Below, one piece after another: positions 9,692 through 17,814 of a DNA stretch of 64,000 nt. Both the position numbers and the translations under genes were made by a program. The notes under the pieces are model-generated. The model made no database searches and was not told where the DNA came from. It saw only the letters and a program-made list of their open reading frames with translations. Positions within the stretch are counted from its first letter, which is position 1; each line of letters begins with the position of its first letter. The stretch lies in the NCBI RefSeq assembly GCF_003148775.1, contig NZ_QGGW01000004.1, forward strand, positions 310,001 through 374,000, written 5' to 3'. The DNA is from Roseicyclus mahoneyensis (GTDB lineage Bacteria; Pseudomonadota; Alphaproteobacteria; Rhodobacterales; Rhodobacteraceae).

Positions 9692-11295
9692 CCCGCGAAG
9701 TGCTGCTCAGGATCGAGGGGCTGCGGATCGAGGGGCGGTCGGGCGACACATGGTCCGAGATCGTCAAGGGCGTGGACCTGACCTTGCACAAGGGCGAGGT
9801 TCTGGGTCTGATCGGGGAATCGGGCGCGGGGAAATCCACCGTGGGTCTGGCCGCGATGGGCTTTGCCCGTGACGGCTGCAAGATCACCGGCGGCAGCATA
9901 ATGTTCGACGGGATCGACCTGCGCCGGGCCACCGAAGCGCAGCGCCGGGCGCTCCGGGGCAAGCGCATCGCCTATGTGGCGCAATCGGCAGCGGCCAGTT
10001 TCAACCCCGCGCACCGGCTGATCGAGCAATACGCCGAGGCGCCGGTGATCCACGGCGTAATGGCCCGCGACAAGGCCGAGAAGGACGCCGTCGACCTGTA
10101 CCGCAAGATGCAGCTGCCCGACCCCGAGGGGATCGGATTTCGCTACCCCCATCAGGTGTCGGGCGGGCAATTGCAGCGCGCGATGACGGCGATGGCGATG
10201 GCCTGTCGGCCCGACCTCATCATCTTTGACGAGCCCACGACCGCGCTGGATGTAACCACGCAGATCGAGGTTCTGGCCGCGATCCGCGACATCGTCAGGC
10301 AATTCGACACGGCCGCGATCTACATCACCCATGACCTTGCCGTGGTCGCGCAGGCCGCAGACCGCATCAAGGTTCTCTTGCGCGGGGAAGAGGTGGAAGA
10401 GGCCCCTACGCGCCAGATGCTCGATGCCCCGCGGGAGGAGTATACCAAAAGCCTCTGGGCCGTGCGCAGCTTTGCCCGTCCCGTGCAGCCGCCCGCCACC
10501 GCAGCGCCGGTCTTGTCGGTGCGGGGCGTGACGGCGGCCTATGGCAAGACCGTGGTGCTGGAGGATGTGAGTTTCGACATACATGCCGGGCGCACTGTCG
10601 CCGTGGTGGGCGAAAGCGGGTCGGGAAAATCGACGACGGCGCGCGTCATCACCGGGCTCTTGCCGCCCACCTCGGGCGAGATCGTGTTCGACGGCGCCGC
10701 CTTGCCACCGGCGCTCAAGGCGCGCACCCGCAACCAGTTGCGGCAGGTGCAGATGATCTACCAGATGGCCGACACGGCCCTGAATCCCAAGCAGCGCCTG
10801 CGTGAGTTGATCGGACGACCGGCGCAGATGTATCTGGGCCTGCACGGCCGCGCGCTGGACGCCCGCGTGCGCGACCTGCTGCATCTGATCGAACTGGACC
10901 CCGACACCTATATCGACCGCCTGCCGGGCGAATTGTCGGGTGGCCAGAAACAGCGCATCGGCATCGCGCGCGCGCTGGCGGCCGAGCCAAGGGTGATCAT
11001 CTGCGACGAGGTGACATCGGCGCTCGACCAGATCGTGCAGGAAGGGATCTTGCAACTGCTGACCCGGCTGCAAGATGAATTCGGGCTGGCCTACATGTTC
11101 ATCACCCATGACATCGCCACCGTGCGCGCCATCGCCGACGAAGTGGTGGTCATGCAAAGGGGCCGTGTGGTGGACGCGGGCCACAAGACAGAGATCTTCA
11201 CCCCGCCGCACCAGCCCTACACCGAATTGCTTTTGTCCTCGGTGCCCGAAATGGACCCCGATTGGCTGACCCGGCTGCTCGACAGCCGCGCGTGA
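9688..11295 (+). CDS. ABC transporter ATP-binding protein, fused DppD-DppF type
   Basis: 535 residues made of two complete ABC ATPase domains. The first has Walker A GESGAGKST, signature VSGGQLQRA and Walker B LIIFDEP. The second has Walker A GESGSGKST, signature LSGGQKQRI and Walker B VIICDEVTSALD; the last has Val where Pro is usual. Each domain ends with the ITHDLA or ITHDIA switch His. The fusion replaces the separate DppD and DppF subunits. ATG at 9688 overlaps the permease stop. It closes the importer set and probably the operon. Confidence 0.92.
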   Translation: MTREVLLRIEGLRIEGRSGDTWSEIVKGVDLTLHKGEVLGLIGESGAGKSTVGLAAMGFARDGCKITGGSIMFDGIDLRRATEAQRRALRGKRIAYVAQSAAASFNPAHRLIEQYAEAPVIHGVMARDKAEKDAVDLYRKMQLPDPEGIGFRYPHQVSGGQLQRAMTAMAMACRPDLIIFDEPTTALDVTTQIEVLAAIRDIVRQFDTAAIYITHDLAVVAQAADRIKVLLRGEEVEEAPTRQMLDAPREEYTKSLWAVRSFARPVQPPATAAPVLSVRGVTAAYGKTVVLEDVSFDIHAGRTVAVVGESGSGKSTTARVITGLLPPTSGEIVFDGAALPPALKARTRNQLRQVQMIYQMADTALNPKQRLRELIGRPAQMYLGLHGRALDARVRDLLHLIELDPDTYIDRLPGELSGGQKQRIGIARALAAEPRVIICDEVTSALDQIVQEGILQLLTRLQDEFGLAYMFITHDIATVRAIADEVVVMQRGRVVDAGHKTEIFTPPHQPYTELLLSSVPEMDPDWLTRLLDSRA

Positions 11296-11344
11296 CGTCC
11301 CCGGTTTGGTGCACCGCGGCATGCAATCATGCCGCAGGTCCAGT

Positions 11345-11358
11345 TTGATCCAGATCAA
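11345..11358. promoter_or_regulatory. FNR/FnrL-type box (perfect TTGAT-N4-ATCAA)
   Basis: TTGATCCAGATCAA matches the FNR/FixK/Anr consensus at all ten specified bases. It lies 69 bases before the ATG of the Tat-exported flavoprotein gene, a distance that would suit activation of a promoter starting near 11393. This implies oxygen- or redox-responsive control. Confidence 0.65.
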
Positions 11359-11367
11359 ACAGGTTGA

Positions 11368-11381
11368 TTGACCCCGATCAT
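11368..11381. promoter_or_regulatory. second, degenerate FNR-like box
   Basis: TTGACCCCGATCAT matches the FNR consensus at 8 of 10 specified bases. Its centre is 23 bases from that of the perfect box, about two helical turns. It may be a weaker second site or chance. Confidence 0.3.
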
Positions 11382-11426
11382 AAAAGCGGCGGTCAAGCGA
11401 ACAGACCGTCACGGGAGACACACGGA

Positions 11427-12743
11427 ATGACCGAAGATTTTTCCACCAGCCGCCGCGCCTTTCTGGCGCTGGCCGCGGCGGGGGGCGCCGCCGCCGCCTT
11501 GCCCGCCACCGAGGCGCGGGCGCAGATGGTGCCGACCAATGCGCGCATCGTCATCATCGGCGCGGGCGCGGCAGGCACAGCCTTTGCCAACCGGATGGTC
11601 CGGCGGCTTGAAGGCGCACAGATCACAATCATCGACCCGCGCGCCGAACACCTTTATCAGCCCGGCCTGTCGCTGGTGGCTGCCGGCCTGAAGCCCGCCA
11701 GCTATGTCGTGAGCCAAACCACCGACTGGCTGCCGCGCGATGTGACGCTAATCACTGAGCGCGTCGCCGCCGTCGATCCCGAGGTGCAGACCGTATCGAC
11801 CGAAGGCGGCCAGACGCTGGAGTATGATTACCTGATCGTGGCGCCGGGCCTGATCCTCGACCATGATGCGATCGAGGGGTTCAGCCTCGACATGGTGGGG
11901 CAAAACGGCATCGGCGCGCTCTATGCCGGGCCCGAATATGCCGCCCGCACCTGGACCGCCGCCGCGCGTTTCGCCGAGGAAGGCGGGCGCGGCGTCTTCA
12001 CCCGCCCCGAGACCGAGATGAAATGCGCGGGCGCGCCGCTGAAACACGCCTTCCTGATCGACGACCGCCTGCGCCGCGCGGGCAATCGCGGCAACGCGGA
12101 AATCGCCTATTTCGCGCCGCAGACCGCGCTTTTCGGGGTGCCGATCGTGGCCGAACGGGTGCGGATGCTGTTTGGCGACCGGGGCATTGCCCACACATAC
12201 CAGCGCACGCTGCGCGCGGTGGATGCCGACCGCAAGATCGCCACCTTCACCGATGCCGATGGCCTGAGCCATGAGGAACCCTATGATTACCTCCACCTGA
12301 TCCCGCCGCAGCGCGCGCCGGAATTCGTGGTGCAATCGGGGCTGGCCTGGGCCGACCGCTGGACCGATCAGGGCTGGGTCGATTGCGACATGGCCACGCT
12401 GCGCCACAACCGCTACGCCAATATCTGGGCCTTGGGCGATGTGGCGGGCGTGCCCAAGGGCAAGACGGCGGCATCGGTGAAATGGCAGGTTCCGGTGGTC
12501 GAAGATCACCTGATCGCCGCCATCGAAGGCCGCGAGGGGACCGCCACCTATGACGGCTACACCTCCTGCCCGATGATCACCCGGATCGGTCGCGCGATGC
12601 TGATCGAGTTCGATTACCACAACAACCTCGTGCCCTCCTTCCCCGGCCTGATCGCGCCGCTGGAAGAGCTGTGGATCAGCTGGCTGATGAAGGAGGTCGC
12701 GCTGAAAGCGACCTACAATGCCATGCTGCGCGGCCAGGCCTGA
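11427..12743 (+). CDS. Tat-exported FAD-dependent sulfide:quinone reductase-like protein
   Basis: 438 residues. A twin-arginine leader (TSRRAFLALAAAGG, cleavage near ARAQ) precedes an FAD-binding GxGxxG motif (IVIIGAGAAGTAFANRM) and the SQR-like segment HLYQPGLSLVAAG. Cys200 (MKCAGAPLK) and Cys381 (GYTSCPMIT) match the two conserved SQR cysteines; the third active-site Cys of the best-known SQR class, expected near residue 130-160, is absent. NIWALGDVAG is the second FAD contact. Such enzymes move electrons from sulfide or a related thiol compound to quinone at the outer face of the inner membrane. ATG at 11427 follows GGGAGA and begins the signal. It is probably co-transcribed with the DUF5368 gene 21 bases downstream. 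Confidence 0.8.
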   Translation: MTEDFSTSRRAFLALAAAGGAAAALPATEARAQMVPTNARIVIIGAGAAGTAFANRMVRRLEGAQITIIDPRAEHLYQPGLSLVAAGLKPASYVVSQTTDWLPRDVTLITERVAAVDPEVQTVSTEGGQTLEYDYLIVAPGLILDHDAIEGFSLDMVGQNGIGALYAGPEYAARTWTAAARFAEEGGRGVFTRPETEMKCAGAPLKHAFLIDDRLRRAGNRGNAEIAYFAPQTALFGVPIVAERVRMLFGDRGIAHTYQRTLRAVDADRKIATFTDADGLSHEEPYDYLHLIPPQRAPEFVVQSGLAWADRWTDQGWVDCDMATLRHNRYANIWALGDVAGVPKGKTAASVKWQVPVVEDHLIAAIEGREGTATYDGYTSCPMITRIGRAMLIEFDYHNNLVPSFPGLIAPLEELWISWLMKEVALKATYNAMLRGQA

Positions 12744-12764
12744 GACGGATCGGAGGAGAAAGAA

Positions 12765-13121
12765 ATGGAAGAGCTTACACTTGAGACCATGATCGCGGTC
12801 TTCGAGGAAATGTTTGGCGCAGGCCTGTTCTGGGCACTGGTCGCGGCGGCCGTGGTGGTCACGCTGGGTTGGATCTATGTGCTGATCCGTGACCGCACAT
12901 TGGGGATGCGGCAGTTCCTTGTCGCGCAACTCTTCATGCCGGTCGGCGCCGTGCTGGCGATCTGGTTCGTGATGGCCGTCACCAACTCGCACCTGTCCGA
13001 TATCGGTGGTCCGGTCGATGTGATCATCTTCCTCGGCATCGCCGCCATGGGGGCCGTGGGAAGTGCCATCCTTGTTTATGTGATCGAACGCCTTGTGCTG
13101 CGCCGCCGCCCGGCGGAATGA
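12765..13121 (+). CDS. DUF5368-like small membrane protein
   Basis: 118 residues with three predicted membrane helices (about 20-42, 52-72 and 82-106) and a basic C-terminus (RLVLRRRP). It has no recognisable enzyme motif. I recall proteins of this kind as DUF5368 in Rhodobacterales, with moderate certainty. A strong ribosome site (GGAGGAG) sits before the ATG. Its position directly after the SQR-like gene, with one terminator after both, suggests it is a membrane anchor or partner of that flavoprotein; this is inference. Confidence 0.7.
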   Translation: MEELTLETMIAVFEEMFGAGLFWALVAAAVVVTLGWIYVLIRDRTLGMRQFLVAQLFMPVGAVLAIWFVMAVTNSHLSDIGGPVDVIIFLGIAAMGAVGSAILVYVIERLVLRRRPAE

Positions 13122-13141
13122 TCGCAAGCCATCCGGAAGCG

Positions 13142-13177
13142 GGGGGCGGCACCGCAATGGGCCGCCCCCTTTTCTTT
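13142..13177 (+). terminator. rho-independent terminator
   Basis: 9-bp perfect stem (GGGGGCGGC with GCCGCCCCC) followed by TTTTCTTT. It closes the flavoprotein/DUF5368 unit and separates it from the riboswitch transcript. Confidence 0.8.
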
Positions 13178-13234
13178 CGTCTTCGCAAATGTTGCGCTAC
13201 CTGGCCTTGACCGGCGGCGGCAAAGCGCGTCTCA

Positions 13235-13410
13235 TGTTCGGGATGGTGATCGGCGGCACCCCCGCCGGTCTGAAAAGGGAACGCGGTGCAACCCCGCGAC
13301 TGCCCCCGCAACTGTGAGCGGCGAGCGACCCCGATGAACCCACTGGGCAAGAGCAGCCCGGGAAGGATCGGGCAAGCCCAGACCCGCAAGTCAGGAGACC
13401 TGCCATCGCA
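13235..13410 (+). promoter_or_regulatory. cobalamin (AdoCbl) riboswitch
   Basis: Conserved core elements appear in order: GAAAAGGGAA (13272-13281), GGTGCAACCC (13285-), GACTGCCCCCGCAACTGT (13298-13315), a CCACTGG segment, GGGAAGG, GCAAG and the B12 box AGTCAGGAGACCTGCC (13389-13404). These are the hallmarks of the B12 riboswitch. It lies about 120 bases upstream of the small ORF at 13530. No obvious T-run terminator is seen after it, so control is probably at translation. The 5' boundary is approximate. The 13411-13529 stretch between it and the ORF holds no other clear feature. Confidence 0.93.
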
Positions 13411-13529
13411 GATCAACCCCAAACCCGGGCGGGGCGTCCGGGCCGGAGTGCGAGACATGCGACCAAAGACGCGCCGCGACCCCTCGGACCTGCCGGCCAT
13501 GGCCCCCGCCCCTTTGCGCGGAGGGCGCA

Positions 13530-13841
13530 ATGCAGACCGAAAAGACCCTGATCCAGCTTTTGAGCCACCCGGCGCCCCGCAGCGCACCCGCCCGCGCGGT
13601 TGAACTGGGGCAGTTGGGCTACATGCAATGGCTGGGTGCCCTGCCGCCCGCGGTGCCATATGGCCGCGAGGCGGCGCGCGCGCTGGCGCTGGCGCAACCT
13701 TTCGAGGTGGCAAGCCCCGCCGTGGCGGAGTTCTGCCGGCTCTTGCGCGCCTCGCTCATGACGCCGCTGTCCCCGCTCGACCTCGCCCTGCCGCGCCCGA
13801 AACGACGCGGCGGGACCCGGATGCGGCGGCTGTCGCTCTGA
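13530..13841 (+). CDS. small hypothetical protein in cobalamin-riboswitch operon
   Basis: 103 residues, not recognised. It is Ala/Leu/Arg-rich, has no membrane helix or signal peptide and ends in a basic stretch (PRPKRRGGTRMRR). The ATG follows GGAGGG at suitable spacing. Its stop codon overlaps the next ATG as TGATG, so the two genes are translationally coupled and share the upstream riboswitch. That context ties it to cobalamin salvage or uptake; no biochemical role can be assigned. Confidence 0.65.
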   Translation: MQTEKTLIQLLSHPAPRSAPARAVELGQLGYMQWLGALPPAVPYGREAARALALAQPFEVASPAVAEFCRLLRASLMTPLSPLDLALPRPKRRGGTRMRRLSL

Positions 13842-14623
13842 TGCGGCGCTTTCCGCCCGAGCGCATCGTTTGCCTGACCGAGGAGACGGTCGAAACGCTT
13901 TACCTGCTGGGCGCCGAGGACCGGATCGTGGGCGTCTCGGGCTATGCCGTGCGCCCGCCCCGCGTCAGGCGCGAGAAACCGCGGGTCAGCGCCTTCACCT
14001 CGGCCGACCTGCCCAAGATCATCGCGCTGGAGCCCGATCTGGTGCTGACCTTCTCGGACCTTCAGGCCGAGATCGCGGCAGGGCTGATCCGGGCGGGCAT
14101 CACGGTGATGGCCTACAACCAACGCGACATCGCGGGGATTCTGGCGATGATCCGGCATCTGGGCGCGACGGTGGGTCTTGCCGATCGCGCAGCGCGGCTG
14201 GCCGATGACTATGCGCACCGCCTTGCGACGGTCGCGGCACGGGCCGAGGCGCGCGGGGGCAAACGCCCTGTTGTCTATTTCGAGGAATGGGACGACCCGA
14301 TGATCTCGGGGCTGGCCTGGGTGTCGGAACTGGTGGGCATCGCGGGCGGGCAAGATGCCTTTCCCGAATTGTCCCGCGCCCAAGGCGCCAAGGACCGGAT
14401 CGTGACGCCGGACGCCGTGTTGGCGCGCGCGCCCGACGTGATCTTGGCGTCATGGTGCGGGAAAAAGGTGCGGCCCGAGCGGATCGCGGCCCGCCCCGGC
14501 TGGGACGCCATCCCGGCCGTGCGCGACGGGCGCATCACCGAGATCAAGTCGCCCCTGATCTTGCAACCGGGACCCGCCGCGCTGACCGACGGGCTGGATG
14601 CCATCGTCGCGGCACTGGCCTAG
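13841..14623 (+). CDS. BtuF-like cobalamin/periplasmic-binding-fold protein lacking a signal peptide
   Basis: 260 residues of the PF01497 (BtuF/FhuD) fold: an N-terminal RIVCLTEETVETLYLLGAEDRIVG lobe, here cut to its diagnostic ETLYLLGAEDRIVG, then ALEPDLVLTFSD, a long linker helix and a C-terminal lobe with APDVILASWCG. Classical BtuF proteins are secreted, but this one starts directly with MRRFPPERIVCL and the frame upstream does not encode a signal. It is coupled by TGATG to the small ORF and lies under a B12 riboswitch, so it probably binds a corrinoid, perhaps in the cytoplasm. No permease or ATPase follows. Its stop shares CTAG with the convergent gene. Confidence 0.75.
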   Translation: MRRFPPERIVCLTEETVETLYLLGAEDRIVGVSGYAVRPPRVRREKPRVSAFTSADLPKIIALEPDLVLTFSDLQAEIAAGLIRAGITVMAYNQRDIAGILAMIRHLGATVGLADRAARLADDYAHRLATVAARAEARGGKRPVVYFEEWDDPMISGLAWVSELVGIAGGQDAFPELSRAQGAKDRIVTPDAVLARAPDVILASWCGKKVRPERIAARPGWDAIPAVRDGRITEIKSPLILQPGPAALTDGLDAIVAALA

Positions 14624-15939
14624 ACGTAGCACCGGACCATGGCCGCGACATCCACCTTGGCGCCCAGCCGGGTGGCCAGCAGGTACAGCCCGCCGATCTT
14701 GCGCTGCAGAAACAGGGTTTCGGCGGGCGGGATATGCCACAACTCCCGCTCGCCGCCGATCTGCGCGCCGCGCTGCCGCATGCGGTCGGCGAAATCATTG
14801 CCGCGGAAATCGAAGGCTTCGGGGCCACGCAGCAGGGCAAAGCCCATCTCGGACATCTCTAGGATCGTCTGACGGTGGGCCAGGGACAGGCCGGGCTTGA
14901 TGAAGCCGATGCTTTCCAGCGCGGTCAGGACACCTTGCTGATCGCGCTCGAGGCCCGCACGCAAAAGGGCGCGGTAGGCCTCGGACATCGTGTGCGAAAT
15001 CTCACGCGTGGCCCCGAAATCCAGCAGCACGATTTGGCCCGTGTCGGGACGCCAGCGGTAATTGGCGAAATTCGGGTCGGTCTGCATCAGGCGAAACTCG
15101 AACAACTCGCGCAAGCACAGATCGAGCAGCGCGCTCACGGCACGGTCGCGGATATCGGGCGGGGCGTCGGCCAGCCGCTCGATCGGCTCGGCGGGCTCGA
15201 AACTCATCGCCAAGGCCGAAGGACGGGTCCGGGCCTCATCCAGACGCGGCACGACGAAACGGTCGTCCCCCGCCAGAAGCGCGCCGAAGCGCGCCAGCGC
15301 CGCGCCTTCGCGGGCGTAATCGGCCTCTTCATGCAATTGCGCGCGCGCCTCGGCCATCAGGGGGCGGATGTCCAGCTCAGCGGGCCACAGACCCGACCAG
15401 CGGATCAGCGCGGCGGCATTGTCGAGATCGCTGTCGATGGCATCCTTGACGCCGGGGTATTGCAGCTTGATGGCCAGCGCCTGCCCCTCGGGCGTCAGCG
15501 CGCGGTGCACCTGCCCGATCGAGGCAGCGGCCAAGGGCCTTGTGTCGAAGCTGCGGAAAAGCTTGCGGAAATCGGCACCATAGGCATCGGCAAGCACCTG
15601 TTTCAACTGCGCGGGCGGCATCACATGCGCCTCGGCGCGCAGGCGCGACAAGATCGCCTCCATCTCGGGGGGCAGCATGTCGCCCGCCTCCATCGACAGA
15701 AGCTGGCCCAGCTTCATCGCCGCGCCGCGCATTTGGGACAGCCGGTCGGCAAGCCGGGTGATGTTGCCGGGCGTCATCACCAGATCGGACAGGCGCGGAC
15801 GCTGGCCGCGCAACAGCGCCTGCGCGCCACCCAGCGCCACCCCGCCCGCAAGGCCGGTGGCAAGCCCGCCCATGCGGCGCGCGCGGGCAAAGCGGCCAGA
15901 GGGCACGGGATAGGATCGGGGATCGGGGATATCGGCCAT
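14620..15939 (-). CDS. ABC1/AarF-UbiB family atypical kinase
   Basis: 439 residues with the family's KxGQ motif (MKLGQLLSMEAGD), the Ala-rich nucleotide loop AAASIGQVH, catalytic QTDPNFANY and the metal-binding LLDFGATRE. ABC1/UbiB proteins are ATPases needed for ubiquinone synthesis or lipid homeostasis. This is probably a paralogue rather than UbiB itself, because it has no C-terminal membrane helices and lies outside a ubi operon. The stop codon overlaps the convergent BtuF-like stop. Confidence 0.85.
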   Translation of the reverse strand: MADIPDPRSYPVPSGRFARARRMGGLATGLAGGVALGGAQALLRGQRPRLSDLVMTPGNITRLADRLSQMRGAAMKLGQLLSMEAGDMLPPEMEAILSRLRAEAHVMPPAQLKQVLADAYGADFRKLFRSFDTRPLAAASIGQVHRALTPEGQALAIKLQYPGVKDAIDSDLDNAAALIRWSGLWPAELDIRPLMAEARAQLHEEADYAREGAALARFGALLAGDDRFVVPRLDEARTRPSALAMSFEPAEPIERLADAPPDIRDRAVSALLDLCLRELFEFRLMQTDPNFANYRWRPDTGQIVLLDFGATREISHTMSEAYRALLRAGLERDQQGVLTALESIGFIKPGLSLAHRQTILEMSEMGFALLRGPEAFDFRGNDFADRMRQRGAQIGGERELWHIPPAETLFLQRKIGGLYLLATRLGAKVDVAAMVRCYV

Positions 15940-15995
15940 GCCGGGCGTGTCCTTGTCGCGTCAAGGCGACAGAGGTAGCGCCGCCGCGCCCAGCC

Positions 15996-17102
15996 TCAAT
16001 CCCCGCCGGTGTTCGGCGTCGACACCAGCGGATCGAGGCAGCGGCGCGTGAAACCGCCCGGGGCCGCGTCCCCCGCCCGACGGCGCGGCGCGGGCTCGGG
16101 CTCACCATGGGCCGCATAGCGCCCGCGCCCGCCCCGTTTCGCGGCATAAAGGGCTGCATCGGTGTCGGCCAACACCCGGTCGAGGCCGGGCCGCTGGTTG
16201 TAATCGATACTCGCCGCCAAGCCGATGGAGGCCGAGATGCGGCACAGATGCCCCTCGAAGGGCACAGGTTCCTCGATTGCGGCAATCAGGCGGGCGGCAA
16301 CAGCGGCCATTTCCGCACGGTCGGGGCAGTCGCGCAGCAAGACCAAAAATTCATCCCCGCCCACACGGCCCGCCACATCGGTGTGGCGCAACTGGTGGCG
16401 CAAGATCGCGCCCACGCGTGCCAGCACCGCATCGCCCGCAGCATGGCCAAGCGTGTCATTGACTTGCTTGAACCGGTCGAGGTCGATGTGGAGCAGACCG
16501 AAATCCTGCCCCGGATCGTCAAGGCAGCGCGCAATCTCTGCGTCCATGGCGCGGCGGTTGGCCAGACCCGTCAGGGGATCGCTGAGCGCCTGCGCCTCCG
16601 CCTCGGCGCGTGCGGCCTCCAGCCGACGGGACAGATGCCGCGACAGCGCCATGGTCGAGGTATTGGCCTCGTGTAGATACAGAAGTTCGACAGTCTGGTC
16701 GCAAGGCGAGAAATCGTTGAGGGTAAGCCCGAATTCGGCGACAGCGCGGGCAAAGGACAGGCCCAGCGAAATGTCGAGGATCAGCCCCGTCCCCTCGGGC
16801 AGGGTGGTAAGCGCGCCCCTCAGCGGCAGATCGGGCGCATCGCGCAGCGCAAGGCCGAGCCGTTGTCCCGCCAGCGCCATCAGCGCCTGCACCCCGTCAA
16901 CCCGGGCAGGGCGTCGAAATTCCAGAATGCGAAACAGCGGCAGGCCCGTCAGGTCGCCCCGCCGCGCCATCTTGGTGAGCGTCGGCCCGGCCTGCACCAC
17001 GCGCCCATCGGGATCGGCCCAGACATGCATCGGCATCAGCACGTCGAGCGCGCCGCCCGACAGGCCGATCACCCGGCTAAGGCTGGGGGGAAGCCCTGTC
17101 AT
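15996..17102 (-). CDS. HNOBA-GGDEF diguanylate cyclase
   Basis: 368 residues. Residues 1-170 form a PAS-like HNOBA (heme-NO-binding-associated) domain of the kind that partners H-NOX proteins. The C-terminal half is a GGDEF domain with intact GGDEF (GRVGGDEF), substrate-binding DPLTGLANRR and an RxxD inhibitory site (RHTD) five residues before it. It should make cyclic-di-GMP from two GTP, under control of the H-NOX-like protein encoded immediately upstream, with which it overlaps by 4 bases. The C-terminal 40 residues are Pro/Arg-rich and lack known motifs. Confidence 0.85.
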   Translation of the reverse strand: MTGLPPSLSRVIGLSGGALDVLMPMHVWADPDGRVVQAGPTLTKMARRGDLTGLPLFRILEFRRPARVDGVQALMALAGQRLGLALRDAPDLPLRGALTTLPEGTGLILDISLGLSFARAVAEFGLTLNDFSPCDQTVELLYLHEANTSTMALSRHLSRRLEAARAEAEAQALSDPLTGLANRRAMDAEIARCLDDPGQDFGLLHIDLDRFKQVNDTLGHAAGDAVLARVGAILRHQLRHTDVAGRVGGDEFLVLLRDCPDRAEMAAVAARLIAAIEEPVPFEGHLCRISASIGLAASIDYNQRPGLDRVLADTDAALYAAKRGGRGRYAAHGEPEPAPRRRAGDAAPGGFTRRCLDPLVSTPNTGGD

Positions 17103-17686
17103 GACGCCACCCGCCCCAGATCGAAACTGCGCCCCTCGGAAAACGCGGTATCAAGCAGTTGGACATGCAGGCATTCCACCCCCCGGTCGATCCCGTCCAG
17201 CCGCAAGAAGGCCAGCGCGCCGTAGTCATCGGCCAAGGCGCGCAGGCAGCCCATCAGGATCGGCGCGATACCCGGAAGGGACCAGCGCGCGCGGATGCGG
17301 AAACTGGCGGGGTCAATCTGGTCCAGCTCGATCTGGGGCATGTCCAGATCGGGCACGGCCAGACGGCCACGATCCCCAAGCTCTTCGAGGGAGTGGAGAA
17401 AATCGAGAAAACTCGCGCCGGAAAAGCGCATCAGTCGGCGCAGGGGTTCCAGATGGGTGTCGGTCACCAGCCATGTCCCCAAATCTTCCAGCAAGACATT
17501 GGGGTGCTTGTGCAGCACGTGGCAGGCCGCCCCGAAACAGGCCAGCGTCATCTCGTCGGGATAATCCAGCATCGCCTCGAAATCGGCAAAGGGCAGGCCC
17601 GCCTGACCGCGCACCTCGGCCCAGACATCCGCGCCATATGTCGCCACCAAGAACCCCTGCAAGGCGCGGTTCACCATGCCATGCAT
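17099..17686 (-). CDS. H-NOX-like (HNOB) domain protein with degenerate heme site
   Basis: 195 residues. The start at 17686 gives the family's usual MHG beginning (MHGMVNRALQGFL) and has GAGG eight bases upstream, so it is preferred over in-frame starts further up. The length fits a single H-NOX domain. In my manual alignment the proximal heme His position is Gly104 (EELGDRG) and the YxSxR propionate-binding motif is replaced (ARWSL, residues 133-137). A His is present at residue 98, one turn earlier. It overlaps the HNOBA-GGDEF gene, so the pair should form a sensor-cyclase unit. Whether it binds heme or NO is doubtful. Confidence 0.78.
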   Translation of the reverse strand: MHGMVNRALQGFLVATYGADVWAEVRGQAGLPFADFEAMLDYPDEMTLACFGAACHVLHKHPNVLLEDLGTWLVTDTHLEPLRRLMRFSGASFLDFLHSLEELGDRGRLAVPDLDMPQIELDQIDPASFRIRARWSLPGIAPILMGCLRALADDYGALAFLRLDGIDRGVECLHVQLLDTAFSEGRSFDLGRVAS

Positions 17687-17814
17687 GTCAAAAACCTCAT
17701 CGCTGACCGCGGGCATATGACGCCACCCGCAGGGCCAGAGATACCGGTGCAAGCGTAAACGAAGCCTTTCGCAACCGGGGCGATATCAAGGCATTTGCAG
17801 GGCCTGAGGGCGCC

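Noticed and set aside
13122-13529. A protein-coding gene in the 400-base gap
   Set aside because: The gap is explained by a terminator and a riboswitch; the open frames across it overlap the conserved RNA core.
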